From assembly GCA_003219995.1 (NCBI GenBank), contig QHRC01000072.1, positions 1-11,145 on the forward strand: 11,145 nucleotides of DNA, read 5' to 3'. A program made the translations under genes and the position numbers. The notes beneath the pieces were generated by a model that saw nothing but the letters and a program-made list of their open reading frames with translations, ran no database searches and was not told the DNA's origin. The DNA is from Verrucomicrobiota bacterium. GTDB taxonomy: Bacteria > Verrucomicrobiota > Verrucomicrobiia > Chthoniobacterales > UBA10450. Each line of letters begins with the position of its first letter. Position 1 is the stretch's first letter. This document shows, in pieces, positions 1-6,007 of this stretch.

Positions 1-483
1 CACCGGCGTGTTGCCGTCCATGAGCGGACTGTCCTGGTTCGGCGTTGAAATCACTTCGAGCTTTCCGCTTTTGTTTTTGATCAACCACGCCCAGCCGCTG
101 CCAAAACGGCCGGCGCCTGCGGCCGCAAATTTTTCTTTGAAAGCATCGAAGCTTCCGAAAGTGGACTTGATGTCGTCGGCTAGTTTGCCTTTCGGTTCGC
201 CGCCGGCCTTCGGGCCCATGATCTTCCAAAAGAAGGAGTGATTGGCATGGCCGCCGCCGTTGTTGCGCACAACAGTGCGAATATCTTCCGGCACGGCGTT
301 GAGATTGCCGATCAAGTCTTCGACCGATTTCTTTTCCAGGTCGGCCTTGCCTTTGATCGCGTTGTTAAGGTTGGTGATGTAGGTCTGGTGATGTTTGGTG
401 TGATGGATCTCCATCGTCCGCGCGTCGATGTGCGGCTCGAGTGCGTTATATTCGTAGGGTAATTTCGGTAATTCGTAAGCCAT
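1..483 (-). CDS. sodA: Superoxide dismutase, Mn-type (partial, C-terminus beyond window)
   Basis: Metal-dependent superoxide dismutase, converting superoxide to O2 and H2O2. 161 codons are visible from the ATG at 483; a full enzyme is about 200 residues, so the C-terminal part with the last two metal ligands (the DVWEHAYY region) is cut off by the window edge. Visible ligands are H27 in the HHTKHH helix and H82 in [12 protein letters not shown]31 and Y35 are the usual second-shell residues. The Gly-rich GGG before HANH and a Gln in NQDSPLM (Q150) are the Mn-SOD pattern; Fe-SODs carry the Gln in the first half instead. No signal peptide is seen, so it is probably cytoplasmic. It lies 87 bp downstream of shc on the same strand, with no clear Shine-Dalgarno. 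Family identity is very secure; Mn rather than Fe or cambialistic is inferred from the second-shell residues. Confidence 0.95.
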   Translation of the reverse strand, partial: MAYELPKLPYEYNALEPHIDARTMEIHHTKHHQTYITNLNNAIKGKADLEKKSVEDLIGNLNAVPEDIRTVVRNNGGGHANHSFFWKIMGPKAGGEPKGKLADDIKSTFGSFDAFKEKFAAAGAGRFGSGWAWLIKNKSGKLEVISTPNQDSPLMDGNTPV

Positions 484-491
484 AATGAATT

Positions 492-519
492 ACGTTAGGC
501 CACCGGCAAATGCGGTCAA
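492..519 (-). promoter_or_regulatory. Possible weak sigma70-like promoter for the superoxide dismutase gene
   Basis: On the minus strand TTGACC (519-514) is followed after 16 nt by TAACGT (497-492), only 8 nt before the ATG at 483. The -35 box is good but the -10 box matches TATAAT poorly. It would let the dismutase gene be transcribed apart from shc, but a chance match is quite possible. Confidence 0.22.
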
Positions 520-570
520 TCCATTGTCGATCTTACGAACAATCACAGGCGAGGCGACGGTGTTACGAAA

Positions 571-2565
571 CTACGCGCAGCGATAAAAGCTCGGAGAATT
601 TCCGAGGCCGTTGCGATAATTCGCGTAGGTCGCAAGTGCGAGGAGCGGAAAATTTTGGCGATAGAAATCGTACTTTAAATAAAACACGCGCGGGAAACCG
701 GTGCCGGTGATATGCGGTTCGTCCCATGAACCGTCGGGCTTTTGCGAGCTGAGCAGAAATCGCAGACCGCGTTGAATACTCGGCCGGTCGAGATCGCCGC
801 ATGCGCAGATGCCCATGACCGCCCAGGCGGTTTGCGAAGCCGTGCTCTTCCCTCGCCCCTTGCACGTGGGATCGTCATACGTCACGCAGGTTTCGCCCCA
901 GCCGCCGTCATCATTCTGACAACTCTCCAGCCAATCGCGTCCGCGCAAAACCCAATCCTGCGTCATGTCCTCTCCGATCGCGCGCAAGCCGCGGAGAACC
1001 TGCCAAGTCCCATAAATATAATTGACGCCCCAACGTCCGTACCACGAACCGTCGTCATCCTGCGTGTCGATCAAATATTGGACGGCGTCGCGCACGCAAC
1101 GTTTGTTCCGGTCGAATCCGATGTAACCAAAAAGCTCGAGCGTGCGCGCGGTTAGGTCGCTGCAAGTGGGATCAAGAATCGCATTATGGTCGGCGAACGG
1201 CATGTCTTCGAGCCATGGCGTCGTCACGTTTTTATCGAACGCGGCCCAGCCGCCATCGCCGCACTGGAAACTAAGCAGCCAATCGATGGCCCGGTGGAAA
1301 AGGGCGTCGACGGACTGTCGATCTTGCGGCCGAACAAGACGAAGCCCCATTAGCACCATGGCGGTGTCGTCCACGTCTGGATAATAAACGTTGTTGTACT
1401 CAAAGGCCCAGCCGCTTGGCTCCGGATGCGGATTGTTCACGGCCCAGTCGCCGCGAATCCGCACTTCCTTCCTAATCAACCAATCGGCCGCCTTTTGCAG
1501 CGCCGGATGCTCCGGTGACAGACCTGACTCGGCCAGGGCGATCATGTTGATGGCAGTGTCCCAAACCGGCGAGAGGCAAGGTTGAATCCGGAAATCGCCC
1601 GGATCATCGACAAACAGACCGGCAAAATCCTTCGCCGCCTTCACGTAAACCGGGTGCGTTTTCGGATAACCGAGCGCACGCAAAGCGATGAGACAATTGA
1701 GCATGGCGGGATACACGGTGGCGAGTCCGTCACTCCCCTCGCCAATTCGTTGGATCATCCAACGCTCCGCTTCCTCGAGTGCGCGCTGGCGCACCGGACG
1801 AAACTTTAGCGGATGCATAAATTTGAAAACGTCATCGACGCGCAGGAAGAAATTGCGCCAGGTGAAGAAACGTTCGCTCCGCGGCAGACGAAGGTCCTGA
1901 TGCTCGGTGCCTAACGGATAAAGCTCGTGCAATTGTTTCTCGCCGGGCAGCACACGGGACGGCTTGAAATGATTGATGATGGCGAGCGGAATAAGCATCG
2001 CCCGACTCCAAGACGACATTTTATAAATGTGGAACGGCGCCCAACTCGGCAGTAGCACCATCTCGACTGGAATCGTCGGCAAATATTTCCACGGGAATTG
2101 TCCGAGGAGCGCGAGATAAAGTTTACTGAAAGTATTCATGGCCGGAATGCCACCCAGCCGCAAGATGTTGGCGCGCGCTTCCTGCATGAACGGCGCGTCC
2201 GCCGAAACGCCCGCAAGCTTCAGCGCGAAATAGGCCTTAACCGAGGCATTGATCTCGCTCGCGCCGCCAAAATAAATATTCCAACCGCCGTCCGGCAGTT
2301 GCCGTTTCAAGATGTGACGGACACAACGCTGCTGCATTTGGCCATCCACTTCGCCACACCAGTGCATGAACAGCACGAAGTCCGAGCAGAGTGTTGAATC
2401 GACCAGCAGCTCACCGCACCAATGGCCGTCCGCCTTTTGTTGCCGCAAGAGATTATCCTGGGCGCGTCCGATAGCATCGACAATCTGCGAATCGCTCGCC
2501 AAATAGGACTCAGCCAGATCCGGTCGCGCGCTTGGCAATGAAATCATGTCAGTTTTGCGGTTCAT
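571..2565 (-). CDS. shc: Squalene-hopene cyclase
   Basis: Membrane-associated class II triterpene cyclase (664 aa) that folds squalene into hopene or diplopterol, the committed step of hopanoid synthesis. The catalytic acid motif DVDD is at residues 397-400, followed by TA as in other SHCs. QW repeats of the Q-x3-G-[GSH]-W type are visible at about 43-49, 89-95, 434-440, 502-508, 550-556 and 608-614. The conserved QPCLSPVWDTA segment (328-338) lines the active site in the family. Length is normal (630-720 aa). I chose the ATG at 2565: the frame is open to an ATG at 2658, but that start would overlap the end of hpnH by 58 bp and add a basic tail without family character. An ATG at 2547 is a further alternative. 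It follows hpnH by 35 bp and is almost surely cotranscribed. The Shine-Dalgarno is weak. Possibly named hpnF in hopanoid nomenclature. Confidence 0.96.
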   Translation of the reverse strand: MNRKTDMISLPSARPDLAESYLASDSQIVDAIGRAQDNLLRQQKADGHWCGELLVDSTLCSDFVLFMHWCGEVDGQMQQRCVRHILKRQLPDGGWNIYFGGASEINASVKAYFALKLAGVSADAPFMQEARANILRLGGIPAMNTFSKLYLALLGQFPWKYLPTIPVEMVLLPSWAPFHIYKMSSWSRAMLIPLAIINHFKPSRVLPGEKQLHELYPLGTEHQDLRLPRSERFFTWRNFFLRVDDVFKFMHPLKFRPVRQRALEEAERWMIQRIGEGSDGLATVYPAMLNCLIALRALGYPKTHPVYVKAAKDFAGLFVDDPGDFRIQPCLSPVWDTAINMIALAESGLSPEHPALQKAADWLIRKEVRIRGDWAVNNPHPEPSGWAFEYNNVYYPDVDDTAMVLMGLRLVRPQDRQSVDALFHRAIDWLLSFQCGDGGWAAFDKNVTTPWLEDMPFADHNAILDPTCSDLTARTLELFGYIGFDRNKRCVRDAVQYLIDTQDDDGSWYGRWGVNYIYGTWQVLRGLRAIGEDMTQDWVLRGRDWLESCQNDDGGWGETCVTYDDPTCKGRGKSTASQTAWAVMGICACGDLDRPSIQRGLRFLLSSQKPDGSWDEPHITGTGFPRVFYLKYDFYRQNFPLLALATYANYRNGLGNSPSFYRCA

Positions 2566-2579
2566 GATCTTCGATCTTG

Positions 2580-2594
2580 TCCGCCTCAGGCGGA
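2580..2594. repeat. Perfect 15-bp palindrome between hpnH and shc
   Basis: TCCGCCTCAGGCGGA reads the same on both strands except for its central base, and can form a 6-bp GC-rich stem with a 3-nt loop. It sits in the 35-bp gap between the hpnH stop (2601) and the shc start (2565), so it would be in the mRNA just upstream of the shc start. There is no following U-run, so it is not a standard terminator. It could be an mRNA-stability or translation element, or a dispersed short palindrome. Confidence 0.6.
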
Positions 2595-2600
2595 TCGATC

Positions 2601-3890
2601 CTACGAAGCTTGCGCGGTAATCTCGGCCCTTTTCCCAGTGATGTGCCCGTTGCCGCAACTCACCCCGTTAAAAGCGACCGTCTCGCTGCCGCGGCCGGTC
2701 GGTTTCGGTTTCGCTCCGAAATTGAACTTGATGTTCTTCCAAGTGTCGCCGCGCTGCGCCTGCAAACCGAGCGTCGCGGTTGGTTCGTAACCGCAATGCA
2801 CCATGCAGTTTTCGCAGCGGCTGTCGCGCGCCACGCCGTTAACGACTCCGTATTTGTCCCACTCGACCTTCTCGAGCAACTCCGCATAGCTCGAGTAATG
2901 CGCATCGGTCATGAGGTAGCAGGGGCCTTTCCAGCCGCGAATGTTGCGCGTTGGGATCGCCCAGGCTGAGCAAGTCAGGTCGCGTTTGCCGGCAAGAAAT
3001 TCAAAATAGATCGGGGTGCCGAAAAACGAGTAGCGATTCATCCAATCTTCGATCTTCTGGAATTTCTCGATCGTCATGGCGCGGGTGAGAAAGAAATTCT
3101 CGGGGCGCAGATTGAGCCGCTTAATCATGTCCTTTTTGGCCGCGTCGTATTCGTAGCCGGGCGAGATGGTGTGGCCGTCCACGCCAAGATCGGAAAGATA
3201 ATCGAACATTTGCTCGACCTCCTCCATGTCGGTCTCCTTGTAGATGGTGGTGTTGGTTGCGACCTGGTAGCCGAGAATTTTCGCCATCTTGATCGCGAGA
3301 ATGCACTCTTTGAAAACGCCTTCGCGCTCGACAATTAGATCGTGAATACGCTCGAGACCATCAAGGTGAACGTTCCAATACAGCCATTTGCTCGGCCCAA
3401 TCGTGGGCTTGGCTGGATCTTTCGGGCCTTTGCGAACATCGGCTGCGTCTTTCTCACTGAGCAAACCGGCCGCAAGCAGTGCCGCGATTTTTTCTTCAAC
3501 GAATTCCGGTTGGATCGACAATCGCGAAGCGAGCCATTCGCGCATTTTCTTGCGCATGAACATCGCGTTGGTGCAGATGTATACAATCCGCTCTTGCTCG
3601 AGCAACCCTTTCACCAAAGCTTCGATATGCGGATAAATGAGCGGTTCGCCGCCGCAGATCGAGATCATGGGCGCGTTGCATTCTTCGGCCGCGCCCAGGC
3701 AATCCTCCAAGCTCATCATGTCCTTGAGCGAGGTGGAATACTCGCGAATCCGCCCGCAACCGGTGCAGGTAAGATTGCAAGTGTGCAGTGGCTCGAGTTG
3801 AAGCACCGTGGCAAACTTTTTCGTGCCACGAAGCTTTTGCCCGATCATGTAGCCCGCGATTTTTGTCGTTAGGGCAAGGGGAAATCTCAT
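2601..3890 (-). CDS. hpnH: Adenosylhopene synthase HpnH (radical SAM), with internal insertion
   Basis: Radical-SAM enzyme (429 aa) that attaches the 5'-deoxyadenosyl radical to diploptene to make adenosylhopane, the first step toward C35 hopanoids. The [4Fe-4S]-binding CX3CX2C motif is C38, C42 and C45; the SAM-contacting GGEP is at 80-83. The N-terminus with IGQKLRG and LEPLHTCNL, and the C-terminal block with C307, C324, C359, C362 and C366 (CENCMVHCGYEPTA), match the HpnH/DUF3463 layout. Compared with my memory of family members (about 330-390 aa) there is an extra segment at about 118-166, between TNAMFMRKKM and PSKWLYWNVHLDG, and a polar tail after about 394. The ATG at 3890 has no Shine-Dalgarno but agrees with the family N-terminus and with a promoter ending 10 nt upstream. 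It is first in an operon with shc. A related radical-SAM lipid enzyme is the only realistic alternative. Confidence 0.92.
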   Translation of the reverse strand: MRFPLALTTKIAGYMIGQKLRGTKKFATVLQLEPLHTCNLTCTGCGRIREYSTSLKDMMSLEDCLGAAEECNAPMISICGGEPLIYPHIEALVKGLLEQERIVYICTNAMFMRKKMREWLASRLSIQPEFVEEKIAALLAAGLLSEKDAADVRKGPKDPAKPTIGPSKWLYWNVHLDGLERIHDLIVEREGVFKECILAIKMAKILGYQVATNTTIYKETDMEEVEQMFDYLSDLGVDGHTISPGYEYDAAKKDMIKRLNLRPENFFLTRAMTIEKFQKIEDWMNRYSFFGTPIYFEFLAGKRDLTCSAWAIPTRNIRGWKGPCYLMTDAHYSSYAELLEKVEWDKYGVVNGVARDSRCENCMVHCGYEPTATLGLQAQRGDTWKNIKFNFGAKPKPTGRGSETVAFNGVSCGNGHITGKRAEITAQAS

Positions 3891-3900
3891 AAAGCCGAGG

Positions 3901-3928
3901 ATACTAACGAGGGTCTCCGATGTGTCAA
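3901..3928 (-). promoter_or_regulatory. sigma70-type promoter of hpnH-shc, very close to the start codon
   Basis: On the minus strand a consensus -35 box TTGACA (3928-3923) is followed after 16 nt by TAGTAT (3906-3901, 4 of 6 matches to TATAAT). Only 10 nt separate the -10 box from the hpnH ATG at 3890. A start of transcription at the usual distance would fall at about 3895-3894, giving a 5' leader of about 4-5 nt. This fits the absence of any Shine-Dalgarno in front of hpnH. Confidence 0.6.
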
Positions 3929-3973
3929 TAGACGCACGCCCAGTGTAAATAGAGCCAACTCGGCTTATAAAGC

Positions 3974-4011
3974 GAGCAAATCATGCCCGATCGATTGATC
4001 GCATTTAGCTC
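3974..4011. repeat. Interrupted inverted repeat overlapping the glycosyltransferase stop codon
   Basis: Outer arms GAGCAAAT (3974-3981) and ATTTAGCTC (4003-4011) pair with one bulged A. Inner arms CGATC (3988-3992) and GATCG (3997-4001) pair around a 4-nt loop. The structure includes the TAA of the membrane glycosyltransferase (4005-4007) and lies 46 bp upstream of the hpnH -35 box. It could be a transcription end or RNA 3'-stabilising hairpin separating the two units, but no U-run follows on either strand. Confidence 0.4.
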
Positions 4012-5330
4012 ATCAGCCGGCAAATGCGCAGTGCGTTGTATGCAATATCTGTCAGGGCGAGGGAGATGAGGCAGCCGGCGAACAATTCCATAAAAGAAAA
4101 TCGTCGCCCCGCGATGGTAAAAGCCCGACCCTTTCCCAGGCCCAGGATCAGCGTTGAGGCGACGACCACAAAGGGCAAAAAGAGTGACAGAATGAATCTG
4201 CTATCACTGACAATCGCGTCGTACCACGCGTACAGGAGCACGTAGGAAAAGAAGAAGAGAAAACAAAAAATCGCGGCGAACGGATTTTCCGCTATCAATC
4301 GACAGGCCAGTTGACGTTGTCGGGACGCGAGGACCGCAGCGGTGAGAATGAAGAGAAGCACGAATTTGTAATAGCCCGTCGCCTTCGCACTTCGCGTAGC
4401 TAATGTTTTCAATCCGTGGCCTAATCGATAGGCAACCTGAGCGGCCGAATGTTCTCGCCAGTATTTCCGCGGCGAAGGAACCTGATCCGGCGGAAAATCA
4501 CGCCCTCCTCTCCTGTTGTCATATGCCTTGGTGAAGGCCACCGCTTCCGGCCACGAATCGCACCACATGTAGAACGTCGAATTCACATTGTAGAAATAAT
4601 GTCCGAAAACGTGTTTGCTCGTGCGGATGTAGGGAAAAATAACGGTGCCGACAGTCCCGATGACCAACACTAACAGCCCGAATCGACGCAATGCTTCACG
4701 CAAGCGCGTGTCCGGCCGGGTGCGATATTCAAAAAAACTTTGCCCGAGAAATACGAGTGCCCAAAGTCCAAGCGCCGGCAGGACCGATGCCTTGGTCAAA
4801 TGGGCGAGGCCGGTCGCAGCGCCGGAGAGTATTGCCAGCCACCACCGCGGCGCGGTCAGCATTCGCACCAGAAGAAGAAATGAGCAAAAACTAAGGAAAT
4901 AAAAAAGCACTTCGGTTTGCACCAAGCCAGAGCGATACACAAACACGCCAAAGGCCGTTATAACGAGTAGCGCTACCGCATAGAAAGTTGCGAAAAATTT
5001 CCGGAAAATCAGAAACAACAGGAGAAGAATGAGAATTGATAAATTGATATTGAATGACTGGGCGCGGGTAAGGAACTGCGTCTCGCTCAGGCCGGGGCGA
5101 TAAATAAGCGACAGCAGAAATGGAAAAACCGGCATCCGGTTGCGTCGACCGACGACGGTGTAGCCGCTGTCATGCATCTGTTGCGCGTAGGCGAGGTACG
5201 CGGCCTGGTCGCTGTGGTTCGCGGACGTGACGATCACCTCCCGCCGCGCATGTGCCTCCAGGCCGTAGACGCCCAGAATCACCACCACAATGACGACAGT
5301 AAAACCGGGCCGGCGAAAAAAATGCGTCAC
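4005..5330 (-). CDS. GT-C/PMT-family membrane glycosyltransferase
   Basis: Polytopic inner-membrane protein (441 aa) resembling glycosyltransferase family 39 / ArnT-type enzymes, which move a sugar from a polyprenyl-phosphate donor onto a lipid or protein on the periplasmic side. After an N-terminal membrane helix (about 10-24) comes a periplasmic loop with an acidic residue at the start of a helix (D41 in NHSDQAAYLAYA), as expected for the GT-C catalytic Asp. RNRMPVFPFLLSL (64-76) is the usual R-x-P-x(3)-P pattern before the next helices. Further hydrophobic segments lie at about 96-130, 138-155, 162-197, 216-232, 322-336, 350-369, 376-398 and 412-431, with a long loop at 235-315. The start is GTG (5330), 11 bp after the marC stop; no ATG is available until inside the loop. 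Substrate unknown. The family is probable, the exact role is not inferable. Confidence 0.78.
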   Translation of the reverse strand: MTHFFRRPGFTVVIVVVILGVYGLEAHARREVIVTSANHSDQAAYLAYAQQMHDSGYTVVGRRNRMPVFPFLLSLIYRPGLSETQFLTRAQSFNINLSILILLLLFLIFRKFFATFYAVALLVITAFGVFVYRSGLVQTEVLFYFLSFCSFLLLVRMLTAPRWWLAILSGAATGLAHLTKASVLPALGLWALVFLGQSFFEYRTRPDTRLREALRRFGLLVLVIGTVGTVIFPYIRTSKHVFGHYFYNVNSTFYMWCDSWPEAVAFTKAYDNRRGGRDFPPDQVPSPRKYWREHSAAQVAYRLGHGLKTLATRSAKATGYYKFVLLFILTAAVLASRQRQLACRLIAENPFAAIFCFLFFFSYVLLYAWYDAIVSDSRFILSLFLPFVVVASTLILGLGKGRAFTIAGRRFSFMELFAGCLISLALTDIAYNALRICRLMS

Positions 5331-5341
5331 CGCTCGAGAAC

Positions 5342-5914
5342 TTACGGCGCCTGCCAGCCGCGCCGGATCAAGCTAATGGCGATGGCTGCGAGCAAGAGCG
5401 CAATTATTTTCGAAACGCCACGCAAACCTTGTTTGCCCATCCAGCGAGTAAACCGGCCGGCGTTGCACAAGGCGATCGCGACCAGAGCGAGATTTACCAG
5501 GAGAGAAAGGAGCGTGAAAAAAAGGCCGACTGAATCAACCAGAATGAGCAGGGCGGTGAGCAGTGCCGGGCCCGCGATCAATGGCATTCCGAGCGGGACG
5601 ACGCCGAAGTCATCGCTGCCACCGCGATCGGGCGGACCGAAGCCGACCAGTTCGCGCACGGCCAGGCAAAGCAGAATCAGTCCTCCGCCGACCTGAAAAT
5701 CGGCGACCGTGATTCCAAGCGCGGCGAAAATAATTTTACCGAGAAAGATAAAACCAACAGCGATCAAAAGGGCGGTGAGGATTCCGAGAAGCGCCTGTCG
5801 TTGTCGATGTTGATTCGAAGCATTGGTGCCGAGTCCCACGAAAATCGCTACCAAGCCGATTGGATCGATCGCGACAAAGAGTGGAATAAAGGCGAGGAGA
5901 AATTTTTCGATCAC
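5342..5914 (-). CDS. MarC-family integral membrane protein
   Basis: 190-residue inner-membrane protein of the MarC/YchE/YhgN family. The family was once linked to multiple antibiotic resistance, but its function is not settled. Family signatures are visible: FIPLFVAIDPIG at 9-20 in the first helix and VVPLGMPLIAGPALLTALL at 105-123. About six membrane segments lie near residues 4-28, 40-60, 72-92, 106-126, 128-152 and 166-186, the usual topology. The start is GTG at 5914, which gives the expected family N-terminus MIEKFLLAF. Its stop is 11 bp from the start of the glycosyltransferase, so the two are probably one transcript. The gene faces the peptidase gene across a 93-bp divergent region. 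Confidence 0.93.
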   Translation of the reverse strand: MIEKFLLAFIPLFVAIDPIGLVAIFVGLGTNASNQHRQRQALLGILTALLIAVGFIFLGKIIFAALGITVADFQVGGGLILLCLAVRELVGFGPPDRGGSDDFGVVPLGMPLIAGPALLTALLILVDSVGLFFTLLSLLVNLALVAIALCNAGRFTRWMGKQGLRGVSKIIALLLAAIAISLIRRGWQAP

Positions 5915-6007
5915 GGGTTGAGATGGCGCGGCATGTTTTCGCTTTACGCTTTACCGAGTATGCTTTCTACACAATCATCGCGCTCTCAATCAACCAAACC
6001 TTTGCGC
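5915..6007. promoter_or_regulatory. Divergent intergenic region (marC / M3 peptidase)
   Basis: 93 bp between the two outward-facing starts must contain promoters or leaders for both directions. I see only poor -35/-10 candidates (for example TTTACG-17 nt-TCTACA toward the peptidase gene) and no Shine-Dalgarno before the ATG at 6008 (ACCTTTGCGC precedes it). No operator-like palindrome stands out. Confidence 0.4.

Noticed and set aside
2566..2658. In-frame extension of squalene-hopene cyclase to an ATG at 2658
   Set aside because: It would overlap the hpnH 3' end by 58 bp and adds basic residues with no cyclase character.
3342..3872. 176-codon plus-strand ORF opposite hpnH
   Set aside because: Frame shadow of a well-supported gene. 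The protein has no recognisable family or membrane pattern.
3964..3974. Shared 11-mer CTTATAAAGCG at 3964-3974 and 10930-10940
   Set aside because: Both copies are intergenic, but the flanks differ and an 11-bp match in 11 kb, read on both strands, can be chance.
5801..6007. In-frame extension of the M3 peptidase to an upstream ATG at 5801
   Set aside because: The added 69 codons run antisense through the start of marC and place the signal peptide in the middle of the protein. The ATG at 6008 gives a clean exported N-terminus.
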